NCBI GenBank assembly: GCA_020631735.1
Contig: CM036215.1
Location: 14,906,346-14,970,345 of the forward strand
DNA: 64,000 nt
Source of the DNA: Saccharum officinarum
Lineage: Eukaryota; Streptophyta; Magnoliopsida; Poales; Poaceae
Direction of reading: 5' to 3'
Positions 1-11,090 of the stretch are shown here, in pieces (position 1 is the stretch's first letter; every line of letters starts with the position of its first letter). The notes beneath the pieces were generated by a model. That model had not been told where the DNA came from and searched no databases. It worked only from the letters and a program-made list of their open reading frames with translations. A program made the translations under genes and the position numbers.

Positions 1-411
1 CATTTGCTTGGAAGATCTTTAGTATCTTGGTCATCTAAAAAGCAAAATAGTGTGGCTTTGTCCACCGCCGAGGCGGAATACATTGCCGCGGGGGCTTGTT
101 GTGCACAAATCCTATATATGAAACAAACCCTCCTAGACTATGGAATTGTTCTTGAAAAGGTGCCACTTTTATGTGACAACGAAAGTGCCGTTAAAATTGC
201 TAACAATCCGGTACAACACTCTCGCACCAAGCACATTGATATCCGCCATCACTTTCTAAGAGATCACGTTGCTAAAAATGACATATCACTAGAAGGTGTA
301 AGAAGTGAAAATCAATTAGCGGATATCTTCACCAAACCTTTGGATGAGGCAACCTTTTGTAGGTTAAGAAGTGAGCTCAATGTGCTTGATTCTAGTAACT
401 TTAAAAAATGA
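1..411 (+). CDS. Copia pol C-terminus: RNase H domain (partial)
   Basis: The frame is open from the first base to a TGA at 409-411, so this is the 3' end of a polyprotein and not a gene starting here. The residues STAEAEYIAA, the acidic CDNESA motif, the H-rich RTKHIDIRHHF segment and ADIFTKPL are hallmarks of the copia RNase H domain, which removes the RNA strand during reverse transcription. The last residues are a short variable tail. This stretch shows no stop or frameshift, in contrast to the gypsy element downstream. Confidence 0.93.
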   Translation, partial: HLLGRSLVSWSSKKQNSVALSTAEAEYIAAGACCAQILYMKQTLLDYGIVLEKVPLLCDNESAVKIANNPVQHSRTKHIDIRHHFLRDHVAKNDISLEGVRSENQLADIFTKPLDEATFCRLRSELNVLDSSNFKK

Positions 412-904
412 GTGTGTGTTGTCCCTTGCATTGCATTGTATAATATGCCATGTTTATTTTTATCGCATTGTTTTTAGGGCTTGGCTAACACGGTTACGAT
501 AACCCTTCCTTGGAGGAGTGAAAAAGCCTAACCGTGGATCAAACTTGACAAGCATTCTAGCTTTACCTTCTTGTATTGCATTGCATATGCATGGTTGTTG
601 TTCTTGTCGTTTCTTTTCGGTTAAGCTTTGAGCAACCTCTGTGTTCGTCCATGGATAGAGAGAGCATTTTGACGCTCCTAAAGGTTCAAAAACTCTATTG
701 CGTGGCCATACGTTGCTCCTTGGGTGTTTATTGCCTATTTTCTTAAAAATAATACTAGCCTAAGGCAATCTATTTTAAAATTTTTGAGGGTTTGATTGAG
801 GTCTCTCATTTCGTGTTCCAATTGGTGTTTATTTGTGTCTCTTTGAATTGGAACCTGATTGGGAGAAGTCGCGTCGTTGTTCGGAACAAAGAAGGGCGAA
901 GAAC
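412..904 (+). other. Non-coding spacer after copia pol
   Basis: No supported ORF or RNA. AT-rich sequence between the RNase H stop and the GC-rich repeat array, forming part of the spacer between pol and the extra ORF of the Sirevirus-type element. Confidence 0.6.
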
Positions 905-1252
905 AGTCACCGGACGCTGCACCGGACGCTGCACCGGACGCAGTGATGCTTCACCACCGCGTCCGGTCCCGGCGTCCAGCAGCGCGTCCGGTCATCCAGA
1001 AGACCAACTCCAGATCTAGTGATCGGACGCTGCACCGGACGCGCCTCTGTTGACCACCGCGTCCGGTCCCGGTTACCACCACTGCGTCCGGTCATTCGCG
1101 ATGTATTCCCAAACTTCCAACGGCCGGACTCAGACCGCGTCCGGTCAGTCCGCACCGGACGCGTCAGGTCACTCCAGGAGCTTACTGGAGTATGACCGGA
1201 CGCTGCACCACCGCGTCTGGTCATATCGACCACCGCGTCCGGTCATCACGTG
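905..1252 (+). repeat. GC-rich ACCGGACGC / GCGTCCGGT array
   Basis: A cluster of at least ten short direct and inverted copies of a CCGGACGC core, for example CACCGGACGCTG repeated at 908-940, and GCGTCCGGTC in the other sense around 958, 1060, 1088, 1138 and 1227. The same core builds the arrays in the 3' LTR (5383-5782) and in the second Sirevirus LTR (62995-63375). It ends about 20 bases before a TATA-like sequence. Its role is inferred: a cis-regulatory or chromatin-related array. Confidence 0.8.
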
Positions 1253-1268
1253 TCGCGCAGATCTAACT

Positions 1269-1280
1269 CTTTATAAAACC
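1269..1280 (+). promoter_or_regulatory. Candidate internal TATA box ahead of the extra ORF
   Basis: TTTATAAAAC lies just downstream of the GC array and about 745 bases before the ATG of the extra ORF. The array-then-TATA order and spacing resemble those in the LTR promoters of this element and of the second Sirevirus. That it drives a separate transcript is inference. Confidence 0.45.
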
Positions 1281-2022
1281 GATTCGTCCCCGACCGATCT
1301 TATCTCACCCGCACGCGCTTCCGCCGCCGCCTTGCCCTATTCGCCGTCTCGCCGTTTCCGCCGGCTCCTCACCGTCTTCCCTGCCGCCGGCGACCTCCTG
1401 TCGAGCACGCGCCGCCCCTTCCTCGCCCGCACGCGCTCGTCGCTCGCGCACTGCTCGCTGCCGCACTCGCGCCGCCCGCAGCCGCGCCGCTACCATCGCG
1501 CCATCGCCGCACCGCCGTCGCCCGACCGCGCCACCACCGCCGGTGAGCCGCGCTCCTGCAAGCCAGCTTCATCTCCGACATTGGTACGACTCGTGCTTGC
1601 CTCCGATCGTTTTTCATCGATCTGCCCTAACCCTAACCCTAACCCTAGGGTTCGTCGGTCGTTCGCTCGTCAACGAGTTTCGTCGCGAGTCGTCTTCTTC
1701 GCGAAGAGCTCGTCCGGTGGATTCGGGGAATCTCGCGATCTAGGTCACCTCATCTTGTCACCATCGTCTCGTCGATCCAAGGTAGCTTCACGTCTCGATT
1801 CTCATCGTATCACATATGCTTGCTTTCTCTAGGGTTTCGTACCTTTTAGTCGTATATGTGCTTATAGTAGATCTCTCTATTCCGTCGTTGCAGCGAGTCT
1901 GTCCGTGTGTCGGGTGAGATCTGTTTGCTAAATCCGAGGCCAAGCCTGCGGATACGGATTGAGGCCAAGCCTCTTGAGTGACAGTTCATCATCTTACAGA
2001 GGTTCTCAGTCACTGTGTGAGT
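1281..2022 (+). other. Candidate leader of the extra ORF
   Basis: Starts as a C/T-rich, GC-rich stretch (about 1300-1560) resembling a grass 5' UTR, then turns T-rich. Possible splice donors are GTACGA near 1583 and GTAGCT near 1781; a T-rich stretch ending in TTGCAG at 1888-1893 is a good acceptor. Three CCCTAA units lie at 1625-1642 and a telobox-like CTAGGGTTT near 1829. The open frames inside look like composition artefacts. A spliced untranslated leader is inferred, not shown. Confidence 0.4.
1625..1650 (+). repeat. Short CCCTAA run (telobox-like)
   Basis: Three perfect CCCTAA units followed by CCCTAGGG. Far too short for an interstitial telomere, and plant telomeres use the 7-mer CCCTAAA. 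Similar AAACCCTAA teloboxes occur in plant 5' regions of highly expressed genes. Confidence 0.7.
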
Positions 2023-4487
2023 ATGGTGCGTTGCAAGAACGCCGGTGGTGCTCCTGGTGACGGGAACGACAGTCCTCCTCGTCGGTCTGAGATTGCACGT
2101 GGGAAGCGTGTCAAGGTCTTGGCCAGAAAGAAGAAGAAGACACTCACAGAGGCAGAGATTGCTCAGGCCGTAGCAGATGCAGCAGAGCAGGCAGAGAGAG
2201 GTGGCAGGAGCAGTGGCATACGCATAGGCGAGCGTCGCTTTCATCTTGAAGGTCGACAGCTCGGCACAGAGGCCACTGAGGGCACTGAGGATACTAGAGC
2301 TGCAGAGGATATGTCAGTTGATCCACCCACAGAGACCACAGAGGCTCCAGAGGCTACAGCAGATACAGAGGAGCAGCCAGCTCAGTCTCCAGTACGTCGC
2401 CGCTCCACACGCGCCCGTACTCAGGTATCTCCTAGGCCAGAGGGTCAGCGACGTGGAGCACATCCTCCTCCCAGAGCTAGAGGTTCACCCCCGGTCGAGC
2501 ACTTTGACTTGAGGGGTGCTACAGCACGTCAGGTGCAAGGGTTGAGGTTCGTGGAGGTCAGTCGGTGGTTTCCACCTGTGAGGGATCCCAGAGCTTCAGA
2601 AGGATTCTATACCCCTCTTCAGGAGGATTTCTATAGAGCTCTAGTTGACAGTGGTATTGCTTTCCGACCACAGAGGGTCTGTCGACTTGAGTCACTAGTC
2701 GAGGTTGTGGGAGAGCAGCTACGTCCGCACCTGTCCTTTCTGCCAGGCTTGTCAGATCTTCTTGGACGGACAGGTGCATACTGCGGCACATGGGTCAGAG
2801 AGTTTTATGCTTCACTATGGATTGATCCTGCCCATGATTTCATTCACTTTGCATTCCGAGGCCGCGATCACCGCCTATACAGCAGCAGAGTGCGGAAGAT
2901 TCTCAGACTCCCAGCTTTTGACACAAAGATACATCAGCTGTGTTATGGTCAGACTCCTCCTCCGAGACGCCCTCACGGCGGGACAGTGCCACCTACCGAC
3001 TTGGTTCGACCCTGCTTCCGTGAGCCTTTTGGCGAAGGGTCTCGACGCACGCCCGCCAGTTTGACTCCACTGGCCAGAGTTTTGGATGCTATAGTCAGAC
3101 GCACACTTCTTCCCAGACTTGGCTACAGAGAGGGACTGACTCGGATGCAGTTATGGGTTGTTCACCACCTCCTCTCACAGACACGGTTTGATATATGGGA
3201 TCTCATACTTAGTGAGATGGAGGACACCATAGCTGAGGGCTTCAAGGGTAATCATCAGCTGCCCTATGCACACTGGATCTGCTTCCTTATCAGATCATCT
3301 ATTCAGCTGCCAGCAGAGATCCGAGCTGAGATATCAGATACTACCACTGCCTTTCCTGAGTATGATATCCGTCAGCTTTGGACGTCAGTTACCAGAGATC
3401 AGGCCCAGTGCCAGGACAGCGTGTGCGACCTGAGGTTCCTGAGACAGCAGCTGAGCAGGACGCCACAGTTGATGAGCTTGCAGAGGCAGAGCTTGCAGAT
3501 CTTGACGCTCAGCCTGCTGACCTTCCTGAGGATGGGACATCTGACAGCACTGATGAGGACTACCAGCCCATCCCCAGGTACCGGTCTCCTCGGTCCCACG
3601 ACCACGAGGCCGGTGGCTCTGGTTTAGCCTCCCGCACAGACCCAGCCATGGTGGCAATTCTTGAGAGGTTGACCCAGGCACAGGAGCAACAGCAACAGCA
3701 AATACAGCGACAGGCTCAGGACACAGATGCAGCATTTGCACAGATTCAGGCTCGTCAGGACGAGTTTCAGCGTCAGCAGCTTGAAATCCAGAGGCAGCAA
3801 GTCGAAATGCAGCGACAGCAATATGAGATTCAGCGACAGACTGCAGCTAGTCAGCAGCAATACTTGGACCTCCTGCGCCACCTAGTCACGGTTGGGGTTC
3901 CTCCGCCTACTTCCGTCCTGACTTCTACTTTACCAGCTTCTGATCCATCGAGTCAGGGACAGCCGGGTCACCAGTTCACATCTCCACAGCGGCAGGTTCC
4001 CCAGTCTTTCCAGTCCCCGAGCTTCACTCCTATTCACACGGGGTTTACACCATCAGACCAGCCTCGCCCTCACCTCCTGACAGGCACATCTTTCGGTGAT
4101 TTCAGTGCTACCTACAGCGAGTTGACTGGTCAGCCGACGCCCTCGCATACTACAGTTGCTACTTCTTCAGGGTTGTCAGCTTCAGAGGCAGCTATTCCTC
4201 CAGTAACAGGAACTGGTACTACAGAGACTCTACCTTCGTCAGTTGCCTCCACAGATCCTCCTGCTACTGGCTCGCTACAGGCTCAGGTCACTCAGACGGA
4301 TCCTATCATTACTACTACGACAGTACCTGTTCCTGCCGTTCAGACCCAGACAGTTACACAGCCACATGCTTCATCAGAGGGTCAGCCAGATAGCTCAGAT
4401 TCCGAGGGCGATTCTCTACACTTCATGATTACTCCGCGCACCTCGGCACCCGACACGACTCCGTCTGTCCCCCCATCAGATCCTTAG
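2023..4487 (+). pseudogene. Sirevirus extra (env-like) ORF, frame break near 3400
   Basis: Starts at ATG 2023. The frame carries a basic, Lys/Arg-rich N-terminus, an acidic Thr/Glu region, then a folded-looking middle part (roughly residues 160-450) that resembles the putative plant transposon protein domain often found in retroelement-derived ORFs. Around 3378-3430 the coding sense moves to another frame, which stays open to the stop at 4485-4487. It encodes an acidic segment, a Gln-rich coiled coil (about 3655-3870) and a long Ser/Thr/Pro-rich tail. I see no signal peptide or clear membrane segment, so envelope is only the conventional name. The frame change could be one indel, a sequencing error or an unrecognised intron. 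Function unknown. Confidence 0.72.
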
Positions 4488-4941
4488 ATTAGTTTTTTCT
4501 TTTGGCGCTTGATGCCAAAGGGGGAGAGAGAGTAGTTTCAGGGGGAGATTTGAGAGTTGTTTTTTCGTTTTTTCCTGTGTGCTACTTTCATGCATCATGT
4601 TTACTTTTCAGTCATTGCATTCATGTGACATGTCGTTGTGAGATAAACCTTAAGTCTTAATGCTTCATCCTGTTAGTGTTATCTCTTGTCACCGTTGTTA
4701 TTTATAGCTCTAAGGTTGTGCTTCCGTGCCTTACTCCGATAAATTATGAGCTATATCCGTTTGTGTACTAACGCTTTTTGTCTTATCTTATGAGTACACT
4801 CTTTTGGCTTGGGACACATAAGCATTTCCTTTCACTTCTCTACTTATTGCTTGTTGCTTATGTGAACCATGCATGCTCAAAAACCTCAACTCAAATCTTT
4901 CATTTCTGAGTGTTGTCATCAATCACCAAAAAGGGGGAGAT
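4488..4941 (+). other. 3' untranslated region with polypurine tracts
   Basis: No ORF. Purine runs occur at 4516-4534, at 4540-4548 and directly before the LTR at 4927-4940 (AAAAAGGGGGAGA). The last is the functional polypurine primer site by position. Multiple tracts upstream of the 3' LTR are a reported Sirevirus trait. Confidence 0.75.
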
Positions 4942-5382
4942 TGAAAGCATCTAGGCCCCGAGGTTTGGTTTCGGCAATTGATGACAACGCTTTATTACCA
5001 TGACTAACGTGTGTTTTGCAGAAACTTTGGTAAGTTAGGTCATGGAGGTTTTAACTGCTTTGGGCACCATGGTATTCATGCCCCTTGATGGAAATCATTT
5101 CGGTTTTCAAAAGAGTGACGTCAAGATTAAGGACGGTTAGTTCCGGATGTCGAGGTGTTGAGAGACATTTGGAATAGTCGTTAGGATCTTCGTTTTTCTC
5201 TTTTGGCCGTACTATAAAGGGGGGCATGAGCGGGTAGCTTGACCTAGGCGAGTCCTATGTTTAGGTGTGGTGCACACTTGTTAAACTTGGCGCTAGGCAG
5301 CTCTAGAATAGCTCAAAGTTCAGTTGGGAGCAACTTAGTTGAAGTTGTGACGTTTTTCGAAGAGTTTCGGGTCATTTTCCCG

Positions 5383-5782
5383 TGACCGGACGCGGTCCTC
5401 GGCATGACCGGACGCGTCCGGTCAGTTCAGTTCTGCGGCTGGGGTTTCAGCTCTGAGCACCGGACGCGGTCCTCGCGAGGACCGGACGCGGTGGTCAGAA
5501 GTCAACACGTGTCACTTAAGGGAAACACCCGATCGGACGCGACCTGGGTGTGATCGGCGCGTCCGGTCATAGTCCAGTAAGGTCCTGAGACGACCGGACG
5601 CGTCCGGTCATCACCGATCGGACGCGGTCGCGCGTCCGGTGCGAGTATAGTAAGCTCCACGCACGATCGGACGCGTCCGGTCACCCCTGACCGGTGCGTC
5701 CGGTCATCTAGGTGTTTTTCGGTTTTTGACCGTTACGAGCGACCGGCGCGTCCGGTCAGTACGACCGGCGCGTCCGGTCAGC
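5383..5782 (+). repeat. Palindromic CCGGACGCGTCCGG array in the LTR
   Basis: Contains perfect or near-perfect palindromes. TGACCGGACGCGTCCGGTCA near 5405-5424 is its own reverse complement; close variants lie near 5590, 5664, 5740 and 5762, with half-sites between. Each unit has CpG dinucleotides suited to methylation and could bind a dimeric protein or form small hairpins. The array ends about 50 bases upstream of the LTR TATA box. Confidence 0.88.
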
Positions 5783-5829
5783 TCGAGTTTTGCTGAGTCA
5801 GCAGGTAACAGTTCGTTTCGTCTGTGGGG

Positions 5830-5841
5830 TGTATAAATACA
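5830..5841 (+). promoter_or_regulatory. LTR TATA box
   Basis: TATAAATA at 5832-5839, just after the palindromic array and about 710 bases before the LTR end. By position it is the core promoter of the element's genomic RNA. Confidence 0.7.
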
Positions 5842-6548
5842 TCCCCACCACCTCTTTTAGAGGTCTCTTGCTCATTTTGATCAGCTGATAAACACCTTTG
5901 AAGTGCAAGGTAGTGCAAGAGCACTAGTGAGGATAGAGATTTGAGAATCAAAGCTTGAGACTTCCTCACTAGCGATTAGAGAGTAACAAGTGTGCATCCA
6001 CTTTCTCATTTAGGCTCGTAGAGGTCAAGTGAGAGTTCTAGCTTGTTACTCTTGGTGATCGCCATCACCTAGACGGCTTGGTGGTGATTGGGAGTTTGGT
6101 GTTCATCCGGCGGAGCTTGTGGATGACCCAACTCATCTTGTGAGCGGTTGTGGGTGATTCACCGCGACGGAGTGTCGAAGAATCAACCCGTAGAGAGCAC
6201 TTGATCCTTGCGCGGATCAAGGGGGAGCGACACCCTTGCGCGGGTGCTCCAACGAGGACTAGTGGGGAGTGGCGACTCTCCGATACCTCGGAAAAACATC
6301 GCCGTGTTCCTTGCCCCTTTACATTCAAGCATTTACTTTCTCGTATTTACTTACATTGCTTGTTTACATTCCTAGACTTGCCATGCTAGACTAGGATTGA
6401 AAACTAGGGTGCAAAACTTTGTATCGGTAGACTCACTAGGAACACAAGTAGACACTAGGGGTGAATTCCAGCTTGTAGGATTTATTCCTTGCATTTATTT
6501 TTAGAAAAGCCCAATTCACCCCCCCTCTTGGGCATCTTGATCCTTTCA

Positions 6549-6689
6549 GAGATGATCATCAGCTGACACTTTATTTCAAACTCTGTGCGAGTGTGTGTGT
6601 GGTTTGAACTAAATGCTTCCGCTACTTTTATTTGAACTTGGTTTGTAATAACTATGTTTAAACTCCGATGTATCTGCGATGTGAACTTC
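6549..6689 (+). repeat. Remnant of the gypsy 5' LTR
   Basis: About 140 bases match the 3' LTR at roughly 14809-14947 with only scattered differences, one being the length of a GT run. The match starts exactly at the Sirevirus edge and stops after GATGTGAACTTCT, where gag-frame sequence begins. This proves the nesting and marks a deletion of the last ~175 LTR bases, the primer-binding site and the gag start. Confidence 0.92.
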
Positions 6690-6690
6690 T

Positions 6691-9600
6691 AACGTCAACC
6701 ACAATGAGCCACACCCGGAACCACATTTGCCTCCTCCTCCATCGCTCACTGCAGAGGTATTCTTTGCACAGTTTCTTGGAAGTCAGCGCAATACCGAGCA
6801 ATCGCAGAAGAACATGGAAGATTTTCTGCGTACCATTGCCAACAATATTCAATGCGGTAACAACCAAGGTGGTGGCAATGGGGTGAATCAGTACAACAAC
6901 TTCAATGATTTCATGGACACCAGGCCACCAACTTTCAAGGAAGCAACAGAGCCACTTGACGCTGAAGAATGGATCAACACCATGGAAGATAAGTTCTGTG
7001 TGTTGTGGCTGACTGAAGTACTGAAGATAGAATATGCTGCACATCAGTTACAAGGACCAGCAGGGATGTGGTGGAAGCATCATCGCACCACCTTCCCTCC
7101 AAATGCCCAGATCTCATGGAGAGAGTTCACTGAAGCCTTCCGTGGAGTTTATATTCCACCAGGGCTGGTTGAGATGAAGTTGGGAGAGTTCTTGGCTTTA
7201 AATCAGGGCACCAAAACCGTGACGCAGTATTTGCATGCCTTCAACAACTTGTGTCATTATGCCCCCGACATGGTTGACACAGATGCTAAGATAATTGCTA
7301 GTTTCAAGAGAGGGTTAAGTCCGAAGATGATGAAGCATGTGGGTACCAATACCTACGCCAGATTCAATGACTTCATCAGTGATTGTCTGAAACAAGAGAA
7401 GAATAACAACACGTACACTGCATCCAAAACTCGTAAGAGGGCCTTTGAGTCAGGACCATCACAGCCAAGAGTTCTCACTACTAATCGTTCTGCCTATCGT
7501 CCGTCTGCATCGGGTGCAAGATTTAGGCCACCACAACATAAAACTCAGAACTACAAGGGACCGCAGAAGCCATATAAGATGGTTGTGCCACCAGCAAAGA
7601 CAGCCACAGCTGTGGGACAGGGCAACTCTAAGGGAGCTATAGGATCTGCTGGTACAGTGAGGGGACCCTGCTACAATTGTGACCAGCCAGGCTACTTTTC
7701 AAAGTTCTGTCCTTACCCACCCAGAAAGAAGCAACAGACCTATACTACTCGGGTACACCACACCACCGTGGATGAAATTCCTGAGGGAGAGCCCGTAACC
7801 ACTGGTAAGTTTCCTGTTAACCAACACCCTGTAGTTGTTCTATTTGATTCTGGATCATCACATTCTTTTATGAGTCAAGCATTTGCACGGAAACATGAAC
7901 AACTATGCACAGATTTGAGTTGTGGTTACCGTATAAGTTCAGCGGGAGCTGATGTTTTAACCAATCAGATGGTTCAAGGGGCAACCCTTGAATTAGGTAG
8001 TCGAAAGTTTCAAGTAAACTTGATAGTTATGCCTGAACTAGTTCTGGATGTCATCATAGGGATGAATTGGATGAAGGATTGGGGGCAGTTATAGATACGG
8101 GGAGTCGGGTACTTACCCTTAAGGATCACCAGGGTGAGGGTACTTTTCGAGTACCATTGCCCAGAAGAACAGACCTTGTGAATGTGACATGTGTTATGGA
8201 AGTCATTCCTATTCATCAAATTCCGGTAGTGTGTGAGTTTCTGGATGTGTTCCCAGATGAGTTACCTGGTCTTCTGCTAGATAGGGATGTTGAGTTTGGG
8301 ATTGAGTTGATCCCCGGGACAGCTCCAATTTTAAGGAGACCTTATCGGATGCCTCCGGATGACTTAGCTGAGCTGAAGAAGTAACTAGAGGAATTGCTGA
8401 AAAAGGGGTTTATCCAGCCAAGTAAGTCTGAATGGGGATGTCCTGCCTTGTTTGTGAAGAAAAAGAAAGAGGGTACTTTGAGAATGTGTGTGGATTATAG
8501 GCCTCTTAATGCTGTAACTATCAAGAATAAGTATCCTTTGCCTCATATTGATGTTTTGTTCGATCAGTTGGCCAAAGCCAGAGTGTTCTCTAAGATAGAT
8601 TTAAGATTGGGTTACCATCAGATAAAGATTATGCCACAAGATATACCGAAAACCGTCTTTTCCACCAGATACGGATTATACGAGTATCTTGTTAAGTCTT
8701 TTGGCTTAAAAAATGCTCCTGCATACTTTATGTATCTGATGAATACGGTTTTCATGCCAGAATTGGATAAGTTTGTGGTTGTGTTCATTGATGATATTTT
8801 AGTGTACTCTGAGAACGAGAAGGATCATGAAGAGCATCTGAGAATTGTCTTGATCAGATTTAGAGATCATAAGTTGTATGCTAAGTTTAGCAAGTGTGAA
8901 TTTTGGTTGAAGAAAGTTTCTTTCCTTGGTCACATTCTGTCAGAAAATGGAGTTTCAGTAGATCCGAGTAAAGTGCAAGAAGTTATGGACTGGAAGACAC
9001 CAACCATAGTTTTGGAAGTTAGAAGTTTCTTAAGATTAGCTGATTACTATCACCGTTTTATACCAGATTTCTCGAAGATTGCCAAGCCAATGACAAGTCT
9101 GCTACAGAAAGATCACAAGTTTGTGTGGACAGAGGAGTGTGAGATAGCTTTCCACACCTTGCGGAAACTGTTGACCACTGCTCTAGTTCTAGCGCAACCG
9201 GACATTGAGAAATCTTTTGATGTGTTTTGCGACGTATCAAAAACAGGATTAGGCTGTGTTCTTATGCAAGAAGGAAGAGTCATTGCTTATGCCTCCCGCC
9301 AGTTGAGAAAGCATGAGATCAACTATCCGACACATGATCTTGAACTTGCTACCGTAGTGCATGCATTAAAAATTTGGAGACATTACCTACTTGGTAATGT
9401 GTGCAATATCTTCACCGATCACAAGAGTCTCAAGTATATTTTCACCCAACCAGAGTTAAACATGAGACAGCGAAGATGGTTAGAATTGATCAAAGATTAC
9501 AACTTGAATGTGCAGTATCATCCTGGAAAGGCCAATGTAGTGGCAGATGCTTTGAGTAGAAAGTCACATTGCCTGAATGCGCAACCTTTGCTCGAAGATG

Positions 9601-11090
9601 GTTTCGAACTGATGCACCCTGCCGTGTTACATAGTATTCAGATCAGTTGCTCTTTGGAGAGTAAGATAATAGAAGGCCAGAAAACCGACAAGGGGATATT
9701 CCACATCAAAGAGAAAATTAAAGAAGAACCATCTAAGCACTTTAGAGTGGATGAACAAGACGTGTTATGGTTTGACGACCGTCTTGTTGTTCCCAAGGAT
9801 CGGGAGCTTAAGAATAAACTTGTGGATGAGGCTCACCTTTCTAAGCTATCTATCCATCCCGGAAGTAGCAAGATGTACCAAGAACTGAGACCTCGTTATT
9901 GGTGGACAAAAATGAAGAAAGAGATTGCAGCCTATGTGGCCAGATGTGACACATGTTGTAGGGTGAAAGCCATTCATATGAGACCTGTCGGATTGTTGCA
10001 ACCTTTGTCCATACCTAGTTGGAAGTGGGATGATATAAGTATGATTTCATCACAGGTTTGCCCACTACTCAGAAAGGCCATGATTCGATTTGGGTAATCA
10101 TGGATCGTCTTACAAAGACAGCTCACTTTTTACCTATCAAGACAGATTATCGACCACCTCAATATGCCGAGAAGTATATTGCTGAGATTGTGAGATTGCA
10201 TGGCATACAAAAGACTATAGTGTCTGACAGAGGGTCACAATTCACTGCTCACTTTTGGGAACACTTGCACAAAGGATTGGGAACTAGTTTGATCCGTAGT
10301 ACTGCCTATCATCCTCAGACAGATGGTCAAACCGAAAGAGTTAATGTTGTTCTGGAGGATATGTTGAGAGGCTGTGTGTTGTCTTCCAGGGGTTTATAGG
10401 AGTCATGGTTACCCTTAGTAGAGTTTACTTACAATAATAGTTATCAAGAAAGTATCAAAATGGCCCCATTCGAAGCTTTGTATGGCAGAAAGTGTAGAAC
10501 ACCACTAAACTGGATCGAGCCAGGAGAAAGAAGATATTATGGTATTTACTTTGTAGAAGAAGCCGAGAAGAAAGTTCATATCATTCAACAAAATATGAAA
10601 GCAGCTCAATCACGTTAGAAAAGCTATGAGGATAGAAGGAGGAGACCGCTAGTGTTCGAAGTTGGTGACTATGTTTATCTGAAAGTCACGCCAATGAAGA
10701 AGAAATGGTTTGGAGTACACAAAAAGCTCGCAGCCAGATTTGTGGGACCATACAAGATCTTGGAAAGAAAGGGTCCAGTAGCTTATAAGTTAGAGTTACC
10801 TGAGACAATGGGTGCTATATTCCTAGTTTTTTCATGTATCGCATCTCAAGAAGTGTTTGCGCGTTCCAGAGGAAAGAATCGAACCCCGAGGCATAAAGCT
10901 CAAGTCAGACTTGGTATATCGTGAGCAACCAGTTTGAGTTTTGGACTCTAAAGAGAGGGCTACTTGAAACAGTGTGGTGAAAACATATAAGATACAGTGG
11001 AGCCATCATGACAAAGGGGATGCAACTTGGGAAACGGGTGAATATCTATAAAAAGCTTATGAGTATTTTTATAACAAATGGTTCGTAACC
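6691..11090 (+). pseudogene. Gypsy gag-pol polyprotein, multiply broken
   Basis: The gag part (to 8094) has no upstream ATG. It contains the retrotransposon gag core and a CCHC knuckle (CYNCDQPGYFSKFC, near 7669), followed by the aspartic protease core LFDSGSSHSF near 7840. A frameshift near 8085 and a stop at 8381-8383 precede reverse transcriptase (FIDDIL near 8790), RNase H (near 9215-9570) and the integrase HHCC finger (near 9835-9965). Another frameshift falls near 10050-10090, with stops at 10397-10399 and near 10617. After integrase a broken chromodomain-like segment with WSHHDKGDATWE reads near 10990-11040. It encoded capsid, replication and integration proteins; none can now be made whole. 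Confidence 0.9.

Larger units (their letters stand above)
1..6548 (+). mobile_element. Ty1/copia Sirevirus-type retrotransposon, 3' portion
   Basis: The window opens inside pol. In order one sees the end of RNase H, a non-coding stretch, a long extra ORF after pol, several polypurine runs and a complete 3' LTR ending in CTTTCA. An extra ORF downstream of pol plus multiple polypurine tracts is the known layout of the Sirevirus (SIRE/Maximus) branch of copia elements. The 5' LTR, gag, protease, integrase and most of reverse transcriptase lie outside the window. The element sits inside a gypsy LTR, whose sequence resumes at 6549, so it is the younger insertion. Confidence 0.88.
4942..6548 (+). 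repeat. 3' LTR of the Sirevirus-type element (1607 bp)
   Basis: Bounded by TGAAAG at 4942-4947 and CTTTCA at 6543-6548, a perfect 6-bp terminal inverted repeat, and preceded by a polypurine tract. It contains a GC-palindrome array, a TATA box and, before the 3' edge, a C-rich run. The 5' LTR is outside the window, so no LTR divergence date can be made here. The following bases GAGAT are the expected target-site copy. Confidence 0.9.

Noticed and set aside
1625..1650. Interstitial telomere
   Set aside because: Only three CCCTAA units, not the plant CCCTAAA 7-mer; better seen as a telobox-like motif.
1050..1832. 260-codon open frame on plus, with others on minus, across the GC array and leader
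   Set aside because: The length comes from GC-rich repeats and skewed composition; frames are open on both strands and no domain is visible.
3378..3627. Programmed frameshifting between the two halves of the extra ORF
   Set aside because: The overlap is long and I saw no slippery site with a following structure; an indel is simpler.
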